Positions 19,955 to 31,510 of a stretch of 64,000 bases of DNA are shown piece by piece. The stretch is from Simmondsia chinensis (Eukaryota > Streptophyta > Magnoliopsida > Caryophyllales > Simmondsiaceae), in the NCBI GenBank assembly GCA_018398585.1, contig JAGTTD010000013.1, forward strand, positions 34,337,631-34,401,630. The letters are read 5' to 3'. The notes beneath the pieces are model-generated. The model was not told the DNA's origin. It did not search any database and saw only the letters and a list, made by a program, of their open reading frames with translations. The position numbers and the translations under genes are program-made. Numbering within the stretch: the stretch's first letter is position 1; each line of letters opens with the position of its first letter.

Positions 19955-22900
19955 ATGAAGACCATACTATCATCAGAAACAATGGACATCCCCGACGGCG
20001 TATCAATCAAAATTAACGCCAAAATCATCGAAGTGGAAGGTCCTAGGGGCAAATTGACTCGCAATTTCAAGCATTTGAACCTCGATTTTCAGTTGATTGA
20101 CGGTGAAGATGGCAACAGGAAGCTAAAGGTTGAATCTTGGTTCGGATCAAGGAAAACCACGGCTGCGATTCGAACCGCGCTGAGCCATGTGAATAATTTG
20201 ATCACTGGTGTTACGAAAGGGTATCGGTATAAGATGCGTATGGTGTATGCACATTTTCCGATTAATGCTAGTATCACTAATGCGAATAAGGGCATTGAGA
20301 TTAGGAACTTCCTTGGTGAAAAGAGGGTATATTTCTATTTCCCCCTTTTTATTTTTTTGTTGGTTTGATTTCGATCTCTGTTAGTAAAACACGGTATAGA
20401 AATTGAATGCGATTTAATTTGTACGCGTATGATTTGGTTTATATACATTGAAACTTTGGTCAATAGTTTGTTGACTTAGAAAAGTAAGAATAATCTAAAT
20501 CTCACATAGCGGTAGTGGAAGGATAAGACATAGTAAATGATATAGTACACTCAACAAGATGAGAATTAAAGTGATAATATGTGTATTATATGGATAATGT
20601 AAAGAGAATGGGTATTGGTATAAGATGCGTATGGTGTATGTGCATTTCCCGATTAATGCTAGTATAAGGGGTTTGAGATTAGGAACTTCTTTGGTGAAAA
20701 GAGGGTATGTTTTTTATTTTACTTTTTGATTTTGTTGTTGGGTTATTTATACTGTTGATCGCTCGTTCGTTTAAATTTGTATTTCATCTTTTCCTTATTG
20801 AAAATGGATCCTAATGTTTTGAGTATTGCCTTTTAATAAATATTGTTCTTTTTTGAGTATAGGGTAGACCCATTTAGGAGTAAAGATGCGTACATCTTAA
20901 TACGTACTTGTATTCTTCGGTCATATACACGAAAACCTTTGTCAAAAGTTCGTTGGCTTATAAAAATAAAGATTAGATATATAATTTAGCTATACATCTT
21001 GATTATTTTCAATTTAAATGGGAAAATGACAGATACATGCTATAATACGTGTATTATACGAATAACATCAATGCGTATGATTTATGCGTATTTCCCGATT
21101 AATGCTAGTATTACCAACGAGAATAACGGGATTGAGATTAGGAACTTTCTTGGTGAAAAGAAGGTATATTTTCGATCTTCCCTTTTTTTATTTTGATGGT
21201 GGTTTAATTGGGAGTTGAATTTTGCATGTTTTGACGTGAATTGAAGCTATCTAGTTTAGGGTTAGGGGCCCTTGGGAAACAGCCTTTGGGGTAAGCTGGG
21301 TACTCCTCAGACTCTACTTGGTGATAGCCTTTTGAGGCACTGGGTTTGTTGTTGTTCTTGTTGATGATGATGTCTATTTAGATAATATTTTCCTCTCGGA
21401 ATATTTCTTATCTGGGTATCTTCATTGATAAATGTTGTTTTCTCATAAGTTTTAGTTTGTTCATTTACGAAAAATAATTTCATTACTTATATGTTTATGT
21501 GAGATTTGTGCTTGATCAAATTTAGGTTGAAGTAAGATATAAGACACGACATCGGGATGGAAAACATTTTACGTTCCATGAAGGAAAATGCCATTTTTTC
21601 TTCTTGAGGGGAAGTTTACTTCCTCTTTATGGAGGAAAACATTTTCTGTCAAACAAGAATTGCTACTTATTTGTACTATGAAACTATAAAAATGTGACGG
21701 AAAAGCTTTTCCGTCAAAACAAACTGAGCCGTAGTGACTATTTTCCCTTGAACGATACTTTGCTGACTTGATTTTATTGTATCGAAATTATTATTATTAT
21801 TATTATTTTTTCTTTTTTTTGCTTTTGTTGATGTTTCAAGCGAAGGTGATGTTCCTCCCTAGGTTATTGCAGTGTCTTGCTCGTTGAAGAAAAACAATGT
21901 TGCTTTTTGTTTTGTTGTATCCTCGTTCTCTTTCGAATTTGCTTTCAAAATCTTTGTCCACTAAGTGTGCTAGCTTTTTCCTTTTTTAGATGTAGTAGTT
22001 GATTGCATATTGATCTATTTTTACGATATGCAGTTTTAAGTTACAAATCGTTTGATGCTCATAATTATTTTGCTTTTTTTTGGGGGGGTAGAATACTGGA
22101 ATTTACGTGGTTTAGTTGAAACCTATGTCTTAGAGGTGAGCATGCCAACTTCACTATTTTAGTATAGTACAAGAGATATTTTCAGATGTTTCACACAACC
22201 TAATATGTATTTATATACACGGGTCTAACCAAATTGGCCTAATCCTCTATATAATATACAAGGCCCGTTAAAATCAAGCTTCAACCGTAGGCGTAACATG
22301 AAGATAGTCAAATTCTCGATTTTTTTTGTGATAGCTTGAAACTGATTGCAGTTTTACTTGATGTGCACCCATGGTCATTTTCTGATTGTATTCTCTATCT
22401 TCTTACCTCGAGTTTTTCCTGGATATATATCCTTGTTGTATACCTCTCCATTGTTGGATGAATTGGTTGTATAAATTTATGCCCCGACTTTGATGATACT
22501 ACTATGTCTTTTGGAAACTTTAATCACGTTTCAATGTGTGGCTCTTTTTAGAGGATCTGTTGAATTCGTCTCTTGAGTTAAATGATTAGCGATGTGTCAT
22601 CCATGGTTCTAGTGTTCATGAATAATAACACCCTACAGTGTAATATGGGGTTCTGTGGTCCCTTTCGGCAGATAAAAGATAAAAATGTTCTAGCACTTGT
22701 TGGCTCAGAGCTCGTAGTGTTATTTATCCATGGTTATGCTATGTTTGAGTTCGTATTTTCATCTCTCTGGAGAAATTCGTTTTATTGGCTTTAAATATGG
22801 GGTTTTTGTATAAGATTTTAATTAATATATCGTATTCCATTATGCACCACTCTATTATGTAACCGATTCTAATGTATATGTTTGCAATGACAAGAATAGC

Positions 22901-23241
22901 TGGAGTTTGCATATAATATGCACATTTATTTGTTATTACCAGGTCAGGAAAGTTGACATGCTTGAGGGAGTGTCAATTTTGAGGTCAGAGAAGGTGAAGG
23001 ACGAGCTTGTCTTGGATGGAAATGACATTGAGCTTGTTTCTCGATCTGCTGCCTTGATCAATCAGGTATATATATTGGTTTTATTGGGTACAATTTTGAC
23101 CGTTTCCAAACCAAATTTACCAACAAATTCGCTCGTTCTTTTGTGTTGAAACAGAAATGCCATGTGAAGAAAAAGGATATTCGGAAGTTCCTTGATGGTA
23201 TCTATGTGAGCGAGAAAGGAAGAGTCGAGGAGGAAGAATAA
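19955..23241 (+). CDS. RPL9: 60S ribosomal protein L9 (uL6)
   Basis: Exons 19955-20326, 22943-23065 and 23155-23241, all phase-0 GT-AG joints, encode 193 aa, the usual length of plant RPL9. The protein is a component of the large cytosolic ribosomal subunit near the sarcin-ricin loop and GTPase centre. Recognisable blocks are the start [26 protein letters not shown] (27-36), [19 protein letters not shown] (61-79), [17 protein letters not shown] (90-106), [10 protein letters not shown] (114-123), [18 protein letters not shown] and [20 protein letters not shown] near the C-terminus. The start codon is the first ATG after the (GA)17 leader; a second in-frame ATG nine codons later is within the conserved region. 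Intron 1 (2.6 kb) carries duplicated exon-1 fragments and a SINE. No disabling changes are seen. Confidence 0.97.
20610..20708 (+). pseudogene. Duplicate 1 of the RPL9 exon 1 3' end (in intron 1)
   Basis: It repeats exon positions of about 20219-20329, including the splice donor (gaaaagagggtatg), but a 13-bp deletion around 20661 breaks the frame. Intron sequence downstream of the donor is also partly repeated, so exon end plus intron start were duplicated together. Confidence 0.85.
21071..21163 (+). pseudogene. Duplicate 2 of the RPL9 exon 1 3' end, frame intact
   Basis: This 93-nt segment encodes a 31-residue version of exon 1's end ([13 protein letters not shown], then the NFLGEKK end) with an intact phase-0 splice donor (aagaag|gtatatt). 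I found no plausible acceptor at its 5' edge that would keep frame: the nearest AG, at 21031-21032, leaves 38 nt with a stop. It is therefore most likely a non-functional duplicate, despite the unbroken frame. Confidence 0.8.
21255..21372 (+). mobile_element. Degraded Au-type SINE in RPL9 intron 1
   Basis: Degenerate body (gggaaacagccttt, aagctgggtactcctcag, ttttgaggcactgggtttg) and a (TTG)n tail. Internal deletions, no 5S head. Confidence 0.65.
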
Positions 23242-23465
23242 GAAGTGTACTAGATTTATGTCGTCTTGGATTTTGTGGTTTTTCCCTCTCTGGTTACTGC
23301 TTAGATGAAGTTATTTTTTGTGCCCTTTTGGTTTCAGCAGACAATGTAATTTTTTCGAGTTGAGTCTATTACGATTGTGTTTGGGAGATGCTTAAATCGG
23401 AAGGATATGTTTAGTTTTCCCCCTTTTTCCGATCTTTCTTCGTTAGTTTTGTGATCATGTTGATT

Positions 23466-23791
23466 ATGGATGTAAATGAGCTGAGTGGAGTAGAAACTCA
23501 TCAAAATTGAGGCTTAGTTTAGAAGCATGTTCTTTTGCTCGAGCTTAGTTCTTTTCGAGCTCATAGGGTTTTTGAGCTTGAACCCAGTATGCTATTCAGC
23601 TCATTTAAGAGGGTCAATCTAGGTTCATCTGGAGTCATTAAGTCTCAAGCTTGGCTCATTTGTGCTTGGACGAGTTCGATCAGATGCATTTTGAATTAGA
23701 ATGTTTGTGATTCACTCGTTTTGGGCATTTTTCGTGCAAGCTTGAGTTGAGCTCGCCTTTGTCGAGCTGCTTGGCTCATTTACTCCTGCAA
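23466..23791. mobile_element. Possible degraded hAT-type MITE
   Basis: The left end atggatgtaaatgagctgag and right end ttggctcatttactcctgca are imperfect inverted repeats of the window's hAT family. The interior is rich in gagctc/gagcttgg. No clear 8-bp duplication. It follows the RPL9 3' UTR. Confidence 0.45.
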
Positions 23792-24692
23792 TGGTGATTG
23801 AAACCCAGTGCTAGTTTTTAACGTGTTTTTGCTTTATTGTTGACAATTTGTCATTAGCTTTTGCGAAGATGTGAACTTCGTTATAGGCAGTCATTTGTTA
23901 TATCTAGGGAGATCAGTTCTTAATTTATCATTTAGGTACTTACATATAAGAATCGGTGTATCGTGATTCAAAAAATTTGTCGATTAGGTACAACAAAATT
24001 TTAAAATTTTGCCAATCAAATGTCTTGTTCCAAATTTACTGTGACAATGTACATAAGTATCCTTACTACATTTTTGTGATTTTTGCCAAAAAATATTGGC
24101 ATGATTTCTCATTTTAACAAAATATAGGTAATTTATATCGAGGCTTGATAGATTTTTACAGTATTTAGCTAATTTTTTTTTTTGCTAAACACATAAATAT
24201 GAAATTATATTCCAAATTTGTAATTACACTTCTTCATTTCTTGTAAACAATTGGTTTTTCTTAGAAAAACTAATCAAATTTTGATATTAGATATCTATAT
24301 GATAAATATTCAAATTTTAGAGTAAATTTATTATATATGTATTCAAATATCTACAAAATAAATGTTAAATCTCATACTAAGTTATAATTTCCTTTTACTA
24401 TTATCACGACCATTTGTTCCTTCACGCATTAGCTCTTCATTTCCTCTGGTTTGTATCGGCTCGAACATACGGGATGCATTCATATTAAAATCGAACTGCT
24501 GCCATTTTTAATATTGACATAAGCTTCAAATCTAAAATGTCACATCGTCACACACAAACCTAGCAGTCTGAAGGCTTTGCCATTTGTATTCAGATAAGTA
24601 AAAATTCAAGTTGTTTTGAGTTCTCATATTTCTTACTAAGACATTTAGGTTGGAATTAAAATTATGCAATTGATACTGATAATAAATATTAG

Positions 24693-25052
24693 GATTATTT
24701 ACATCAAATATCCCTGTACTTTGGTCATTATATCAATTTAGTCTTTATACTTTTAATTGTATCAATTTAGTTCATAAACAATTCAAAATGTGTCAATTTA
24801 ATCCTTTGGTCAAATTTAAATTATGTTAATGACGTAAATTTGAACGGTAAAATTATATTAGATTTAAGTAGATTATTATTAATTCATCTATTTACTCACT
24901 TTAATCCAATTCGCAGCTTAACTATTAAAAATTTCATTAAAAACATAACATAATTTTTTTTTCGAAGGACCAAATTAACACAGTTTAAATTGTACAGGGA
25001 CTAAATTAACACAATGATCAAAGTACAAGAACCTTTGACATAAACAACCCAC
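24693..25052. repeat. Fold-back element, family F2
   Basis: Left arm ggattatttacatcaaatat...atatcaatttagtctttata; right arm ...aaattaacacaatgatcaaa gtacaagaacctttgacata. Well-preserved complementary arms around a core containing ttaatccaattcgcagc. Confidence 0.6.
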
Positions 25053-25679
25053 ATTAATAGCAATAACATGATTAGAGTGAATAATCAACAAAATTTTATA
25101 AAATTGCTCCTACGTTAATACTTTTACCCTGATAACAACATTATCTTTTGCTGTATGCACAAGTTTGGTCGCCAGTACACCAACCAATGATGGTATAGCT
25201 TGAAGTCTTGGACTCCATTTGTTTTCACTGGAAACAATCCGGATGAGAAGTCATTCTTCTCTTAAAGAGAGGAAATTAGCTTCCCCTAGAGGAAAGTAGA
25301 AGAGATTTTCCTTCATATAACATAATATTTATTTGTTGTAATCTCGCATTATATATCTCACTTCAACGTGAACTTGATAGAGCACTAATATCATATTAAT
25401 ATAAATGAAGTTCTTTTCTTTACCTAAACAAACAAAAAAGGTTAACAAAAGAACATTCTCAATAAAAACTTTCTGAGATAGAAAAATTCGCAAACGAAAA
25501 TGTTTTCCCTTCAACCAAACAGACCCTTGGAGCCTTCGGTTCAAATGTTTCAACCCGACTTACATAGTAGTCAGATCGATCACCAGCATATACCAACTTA
25601 TTTACTTTGAATCTTAATTAGGTGTTAGATTTGAGTTTACAGAGTGAAATTTCAATCTATCCTCAAGCCATTAATATGG

Positions 25680-26370
25680 AAAAACAGATGAAGAATGAGC
25701 CCGGTGAGCTTCGTTTTGCCTCTAATTGGGACTGTTAGAGCTTTGTTGGCTAAACAATTACAAGTTCGAATCAGAATAGCCCCTACTTAGTATTAACACT
25801 AATATATAATTTCAATACAAGATATGAACATAACTTATGAACTATTCTCGGTTCAAGCCAAATGGGCACTAGCACGCTAGGGCATGTCAAACTATAAAAT
25901 AAATTTCAAAATCTTTACCCGTTAATTTAAGCTTTCAAATCGTTGATTCGTTGAACTGATATCTAAGCATTGCTAATTATAAGGTCAGGAGTTTGAAAAC
26001 TAATAAGTGTCAAAGAACCAATTGTCCCAAAGTCGCAAGCTGATGCATAAAGGTTTATGAATAGTTTTACGCTCTAACCAACCCTCCTATTCCTTGTGCT
26101 TGAAATATGTCGATATTTAATGTGGGGACTGTTGAGATTCGAACTCATGACCTCTTGGTAAACAAGGCTTTATACCACATCAAAGAACCAACTATTCCAG
26201 ACGTTTAAGGTGAAACCACTTTAACTATTAATATAATTCTAACACAACATATGAGTTAAACCTATGAACTATCCACACTTCAAGTCCAATGAACATTCAC
26301 ATACGGATTCATGTTAAGAGTATAAAATCATTCCCGATCTTGCACCGATCAGCTCAATCTTTTAGAATAA
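25680..26370 (-). mobile_element. Nested TRIM-like remnants
   Basis: Several TRIM pieces are interleaved: agagtataaaatcattcccg near 26317, cgaactcatgacctcttggt near 26137, and accacatcaaagaaccaact near 26175. The latter two correspond to the internal region and LTR start of the element at 48635-48927. Boundaries cannot be set. Confidence 0.4.
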
Positions 26371-26604
26371 TTGATTGACTATCACTAGAAATAGTATTCC
26401 ATTTACACCAACACAAATCAAAGAATATCATATCATCAAATATTCCAATGTCTCAAATTCACAAAAAAATACCTCGTACCTCATACAATCATCATCATCA
26501 GTAACCAAAGAATATCATCAAATCTTGAAAACAACACAATCACCCTATTAAAATCCTCTCTTCTAACATACAAAATAGCCTGAATAAAAATCAAATCTTG
26601 AAAA

Positions 26605-27009
26605 TCAGAGCAATCCGAAGAGCACAGAGACTCCTACCACAATCAGCCACACAATGTGAACTAATAACAAAGCTTGACCCGACAACGGACCCGACCCGCC
26701 GTTTCCAACCTCACAAAACCCTAATTTCGCGACACGTGTCCCTGAGCAGTGCGCGTCGGCACAGCCACACCAGTACGTGACGCCGTCAGCGCCGCAAACC
26801 GGGTCGGGTCGGAAACACTTAATCGGACACGAATCGAACCGGGTTGGGTTGGGACATACCTGTGAGTCATTTGGGTCTCCAAGATTGAACGCTTCGCTGG
26901 GTAATCGGATCTCCGAGACGGAATTAGAGTCCGATTTGATCGGTTTAGAGAGGAGGAGAAGGAGGAGAGAGAAAATGAAGAGGGTTGAGGGGGACCTGGA
27001 CACGGACAT
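26605..27009 (-). CDS. Kazal-type serine protease inhibitor family protein
   Basis: Single exon, 134 aa. Residues 1 to about 26 form a signal peptide (SPSTLFIFSLLLLLL core). Residues 52-99 hold the Kazal-like domain, with eight cysteines at 52, 61, 65, 72, 81, 83, 88 and 99 and the plant-typical stretch DPVCGADGVTYWCGCADAHC. A glycine-rich linker leads to a hydrophobic C-terminal segment (about 113-134) that would act as a membrane anchor or GPI signal. Plants have a few such genes, and their protease targets are largely unstudied; inhibition is inferred from the fold. The ATG chosen starts directly before the signal peptide. Upstream lies the 42-bp repeat array at 27013-27370, probably within the promoter or leader. 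Confidence 0.9.
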   Translation of the reverse strand: MSVSRSPSTLFIFSLLLLLLSKPIKSDSNSVSEIRLPSEAFNLGDPNDSQVCPNPTRFDSCPIKCFRPDPVCGADGVTYWCGCADAHCSGTRVAKLGFCEVGNGGSGPLSGQALLLVHIVWLIVVGVSVLFGLL

Positions 27010-27012
27010 GAT

Positions 27013-27370
27013 GGAAATTGGGGGAATTTGGAGAAAATTCCCCGAAACCCTAATTCAAATTGTGAAAAATTGGCCTGAATTCGCTGAAGCCCTAATCCAA
27101 ATTGCGGAAATTGGCCTGAATCCACGGAACCCTAATTCAAATTGGAGAAATTTGGCCCGAAACCCTATTTCAAATTGAGAAAATTTGGGCTAAATTCCCC
27201 GAAACCCTAATTCAAATTGGAGAAATTTGCCCCGAATTCCCCGAACCCCAACTTCAAATTGCTGAAATTTGCACTGAATTCCCGGAAACCCTAATCCAAA
27301 CTGGGGGAATTTCCCGGAATTCCCCGAAACCCTAATCCAAATTGGAGGAATCTGGCCTGAATCCCCAGAA
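27013..27370. repeat. 42-bp minisatellite upstream of the Kazal gene
   Basis: About eight copies of a unit like gaaaccctaattcaaattgg + agaaatttggcctgaattcc. The gaaaccctaa core recurs at about 27044, 27086, 27126, 27159, 27201, 27243, 27285 and 27326, a period of 42 with one 33-bp step. Each unit carries a telobox-like aaccctaa. The array starts four bases upstream of the Kazal ATG. Confidence 0.85.
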
Positions 27371-27627
27371 CTCCTAAAATTAGGGTTTAAAATCTGGATG
27401 AGAAATTCAAATTAGGGATTGAATTGCAGTTTAGATTTCGTAATGTAGAGATCGAAATTGGAAAGCAAAAGCGGAGGAGAAAGAAAGAGGTGGGTGGGGT
27501 TTTGTTGTAACGGCTCTACCTGGAATCGCCTGGAATTTTCCTCTTTTTTTCCTTTTTATTCTTTTCTTCGTTTACTAATATAAGAGTTCATTTATCAGGT
27601 ATTAATACACCGAATTTTATTAAAATT

Positions 27628-27841
27628 GTAAAGTTAAACATGCTTAGGCAAAAGTAGTACCAGGATGGGTGACCTCCTGAGACGTCCTCATGTTGCCAAC
27701 TCTATAAAGTTGGGGATCCTCGTAAACAACCTCTCAGTAGGGTTACAACCTGAAGGGGGTAAGCTGCGTACATCCACCCTCCTCAGACCCTGCTTAAACG
27801 GGAGCCCTTGAGACACTGGTTCTGTTATTGCTGTTGTTGTT
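27628..27841 (+). mobile_element. 5S-headed Au-type SINE
   Basis: The head includes aagttaaacatgcttaggc, agtagtaccaggatgggtga and cctcctgagacgtcctcatg. It continues into ttgccaactctataaagttg, the Au-like body and a (TTG)n tail ending near 27841. The first third of the 5S sequence is missing and no clean duplication was found. Confidence 0.78.
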
Positions 27842-29295
27842 CCTATACTAGTATAAATAACCTACATTAAAAAATTAGTAAGTTATTATTATCATGATAA
27901 AAATTATTAGAATATTTTATTGAAAATCACCTATATTTTAGGTAAAGTATCTAAAAATTACCAAAATTTTCTAATTTTTTAAAGTCACAACAAAACTTTT
28001 TAAGCAATTTTTAATGATACACATAATGCTGATACCATTAACTTTCTGTTAAATGAAATGCCACGCTTTGTGTGTATAAATGCATCTAAGCACCAAGTTT
28101 AACCTAATTTAGTTAAATTATATTAAATAATATATTTTATAAATGACGAAATTGTCCTTTATTTTGAATTTGTAAAATTGTTAAGGGTTGACGCGCTGTT
28201 ATAGGTCTTTGTCACAAAAAAAAAATTAGAAGTATTTTTTATTTGTAAACTTATTTATTTATTTATTTTTTGAATTGATGTAAACTTATTTATAATTTAT
28301 TGATAAAAAACAAGTTTTATTGAGGATATTTAGGTAATTTTGTTTTTTTTTAACCGAAAGTTAACAGTGTCGGCATTATATCTAACATTGAAATTTTTTT
28401 AAAAAGTTTAGGTGTGACTTTGAAAAATAAAAAAAAACTTGGTGATAACTCTCCTAAAATTTAGGTGATTTTCAGTTAAAAAAAGACTCAAATTATTATT
28501 GTCAAAATAATAGTGTGATTAATGAGAGCTTCAACATTGTCTTAAAAACTACATTATTGCTAGAGATGGCAATTGGTCGGGATTGGGTCGGGTTTGCCTT
28601 CATCGAGATTCAACCTAGAAAAAAAATCCGAACCAACCTAAATCCAACAAAAAAACACATTTATTCCATAAAAATATAATTCAAATCGAATTCCGTCAAG
28701 TCAGGTTTGAATTGAGTTTGATGTCATCGAAATCTGACCCGACCCAAAATTCATTTATCAACATCCAAATATAAATTCATTTAAAACCCTTTTTTTTCTG
28801 TTAAAAAAAACCCCCCATTTTTTGCATCCAAATTCATAAATGGATCAGGTTGGATGAACATCCAATGGATTCGGATCCAATTGTCATGCCTGCATTAACA
28901 ATATTGCCCTGATAATAATATTACCCTAAAAATTTAAAAATTAAGGAAATTTTATTTAATTAAACACGTTTATGAACTTATTGTAAAAAATGCATATAAT
29001 ACATATTTTACAAAAATATCTTTGCATTCGCATTTAAAAACATCGTTTATATATAATTGCTAATGATACAATAAAATATACATTTTCTCGATGTTATCCG
29101 TATAATTTATAACATATTTCTATATTTTTTTTATTGAAAAATAAACAATAATTGAAAAATTATGAATACTTACACCTAAACTAAATATCCAAATTTTCTA
29201 TTTTGCTAAAACAGTATAACTTTAACTCTTAAATTATTGATTGTACTGTATTATACACTACATTTTACACTTCCGCTACTATTATTATAACTATT
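27842..29295. other. AT-rich intergenic sequence
   Basis: No gene. A possible hAT-like MITE occupies 28564-28893. The rest (27842-28560, 28900-29295) is AT-rich sequence without recognisable content. Confidence 0.5.
28564..28893. mobile_element. Possible hAT-type MITE
   Basis: Inverted ends agagatggcaattggtcggg and ggatccaattgtcatgcctg resemble the TAGGGGTGGCAAT family at 30465-30988. Interior rich in gggtcggg/gacccgac. The duplication is not convincing. Confidence 0.5.
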
Positions 29296-29490
29296 TTTTT
29301 GATAATTAGCGACATAAGTCGCAATATTAAACCAGACACACCACTAAGAGAGCAACGCCTAAGCGAACACACATAAAAACGTGTAGAAAAAAAATAAAAA
29401 TAAAGGGACACTATAAACCAAAACAAAATAATGTGGAAATCAAAGGACGCTCTAAGACTTTATATCACTGGAGCGGACACAGCAACAAAC
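29296..29490 (-). mobile_element. LINE 3' end fragment
   Basis: Terminal signature ttttttgataattagcgaca plus taagtcgcaatattaaacc on the plus strand, meaning a minus-strand LINE 3' end with an A-tail. Non-coding. Confidence 0.5.
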
Positions 29491-29614
29491 TTTTACTGAC
29501 ATTATGTTTTATTTTTATAAGTTAACAAACTTTTGACTAAAATTTTCATATATAAAATCGAATAACACACCTACATACTAGTTCATGTTTAGTTTACTTT
29601 ACTAACGAGATTTA

Positions 29615-30395
29615 GGGTCTGTTTGGGATTACTTATTTCGGGGAAAAAAATATTTTTTTTCTAAAAAAAGCACTTTTCTGATATTTAAGTTTGTTTAACA
29701 ACTATAAAAAAACACTTTTTATTACAAGCAAAAGTTGTTTTTCTGCTTTTAAGCAGAAGCAGAAATTTGGTGCTTCTCTTTTTAAGCAGAAGCAGAAACA
29801 AAAAATAAACAATTAAGAAAGTTTACTTTAGGTACCCTAAATTTTGTTAATATATTTGAAAATTAATTTATATATTTCATAAATAGTTTATATATTTTAA
29901 AATATATATTATATATGAAAATATTTTAATAATTAATAATATATTTATGATATTTAGAAAATATTTTAAATATTTGAAAATATATTATTTTTTAAATTAA
30001 ATATTTTAAAAATATTGAGAAGATATTTTATAAATATTAAAATTGTTTTAAATATATAAGAAACATTTTATATATTTAGAAAATATTTTAAAAAATAAAA
30101 ATTATTTTAAACAATAAAAATTATTTTAAATATTTAAAAATATATTAAATATTTAGAATGGTTCATGGGGGGTTTTTCAACTATAAAAGACTTCTATTAG
30201 TGTCTTTTCTGATAATTTTATAGAAAAAAGTACTTTTTTAATATTGACCAAACATTCATAATACCATCATAAGCGCTTCTTTACCAGTTGGCCAAAGACA
30301 AACTACTTATTTTAAACAACACTTTTTAAAAAAGTACTTTTATAAGAAGTGCTTTTATAAAAAGCAATTTTTTCACATTAATTCCAAATTGGCCC
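29615..30395. mobile_element. PIF/Harbinger (Tourist-like) MITE
   Basis: Termini GGGTCTGTTTGGGATTA and TAATTCCAAATTGGCCC with TTA duplications at 29612-29614 and 30396-30398. The interior is homologous to 12120-12793, including the aagcagaagcagaaa block and the highly AT-rich core. Confidence 0.82.
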
Positions 30396-30464
30396 TTAGT
30401 GTGACGAGGTAACGAGTTCGTGCTTTACTAAATTCAAGCTAAAAATAATAATCACCCCCACAAC

Positions 30465-30988
30465 TAGGGGTGGCAATGGGTCGGGGCGGGTACAGGGGGT
30501 GACTCCTCCATACCCGTACACACCACCCAAATTTTGTACCCGTACCCGCCTTATTACCCACCACGGGTATGAAGTAGATACCCATACCCGCCCCGACGGG
30601 TACAAACTCATACCCCTACCCGCCTCATTACCCACGGGTATCCAACGGATATTCATTACCCGCCGCGTACCCACTCTAATATGCGTAGAAAACGATTATC
30701 TATACCGGATCATATTAGTTATTTAATACTATTTTTAAAAATTCAATTATATTTTTTAATAACATTGATAAACAATTTGAATTATTGAATTTAAAGGCGT
30801 ATTTTTTTAATTTGAAGGTTAATTATATACAAAATAAAGCGGGTATGGCGGGTTTGAGGTGGAGCGGGGCGGGGCGGGGCGGGTACAAAACTATACCCGT
30901 ACTCGCCCCATACCCGTGACGGGTACACCGAACCCGTACCCACTACCCGCCCCAAACGGGGCGGGTACCCTCCCTATTGCCATCCCTA
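30465..30988. mobile_element. hAT-type MITE with GGGGCGGGTA-rich ends
   Basis: Termini TAGGGGTGGCAATGGG / CCCTATTGCCATCCCTA and 8-bp duplication cccacaac / cctacaac (30457-30464, 30989-30996; one mismatch). The subterminal regions are GC-rich repeats of acccgtacccgcc type. No transposase. Confidence 0.88.
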
Positions 30989-31045
30989 CCTACAACATGC
31001 GTTGTACAAAATCATTGTTGTCCATGTGAATAGCCACAAATTGGA

Positions 31046-31225
31046 TTACTTTTTTTTCGGTTATTAGCGACAAATTTGTGATCCGACAAACATTTTACTG
31101 AAACGAGACTCGATTCAACACGTAGCAAAATGGGGAACATAACAAAGACAAAAAAAAAATACCACATACTAGAAAAACAGGATTACGGACAAAATACAGG
31201 CAAATAACCAATAGGGACTAAAAGA
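31046..31225 (-). mobile_element. LINE 3' end fragment
   Basis: Plus strand starts ttttttttcggttattagcg and continues with acaaatttgtgatcc and A-rich sequence, the complement of a LINE 3' end. No coding content. About 280 bp upstream of the MGGC gene. Confidence 0.5.
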
Positions 31226-31369
31226 TTATGACCACGAATTGGATTGCTAATAATAAGAAGAGAATTAAGCCACAAGTTGGATTGCTAATAATAAGAAGAG
31301 ATTTAAATACCGTAAATAAAATTCTTCCTTATTTTTTGGTTGTTAAAATTATCCTATAGTTAGACAATT

Positions 31370-31383
31370 CCAGTATATATATA
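31370..31383 (+). promoter_or_regulatory. TATA-like box of the MGGC gene
   Basis: The stretch agtatatatataac lies about 130 nt upstream of the ATG at 31511, a usual TATA position for a leader of about 100 nt. Confidence 0.5.
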
Positions 31384-31510
31384 ACAACACCGATTTTTTC
31401 TTTTCAATTCAACCTACCCTTTCAGTCTAATAATATAGCTTCCCATCTAGCTCGTCCACCTCAAAAAAATCTCTCATTAGTAAATTTTAGGTAGCGAAGA
31501 ATAAGAGAGA

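Larger units (their letters stand above)
23792..26590. other. Intergenic block between RPL9 and the Kazal gene
   Basis: No gene was found. It contains a fragment of fold-back family F3 at 23925-24030, a family F2 element at 24693-25052, TRIM-related remnants at 25680-26370 and otherwise featureless AT-rich sequence (24060-24690, 25060-25680, 26370-26590). Confidence 0.6.

Noticed and set aside
21071..21163. A true alternative exon of RPL9
   Set aside because: Frame and donor are intact, but no acceptor at its 5' edge preserves frame. Kept as a pseudo-exon and raised as a finding.
26721..27178. Open frames on both strands overlapping the Kazal gene and its upstream repeat
   Set aside because: They are products of the 42-bp periodic array and of the antisense of the Kazal exon; no conserved sequence.
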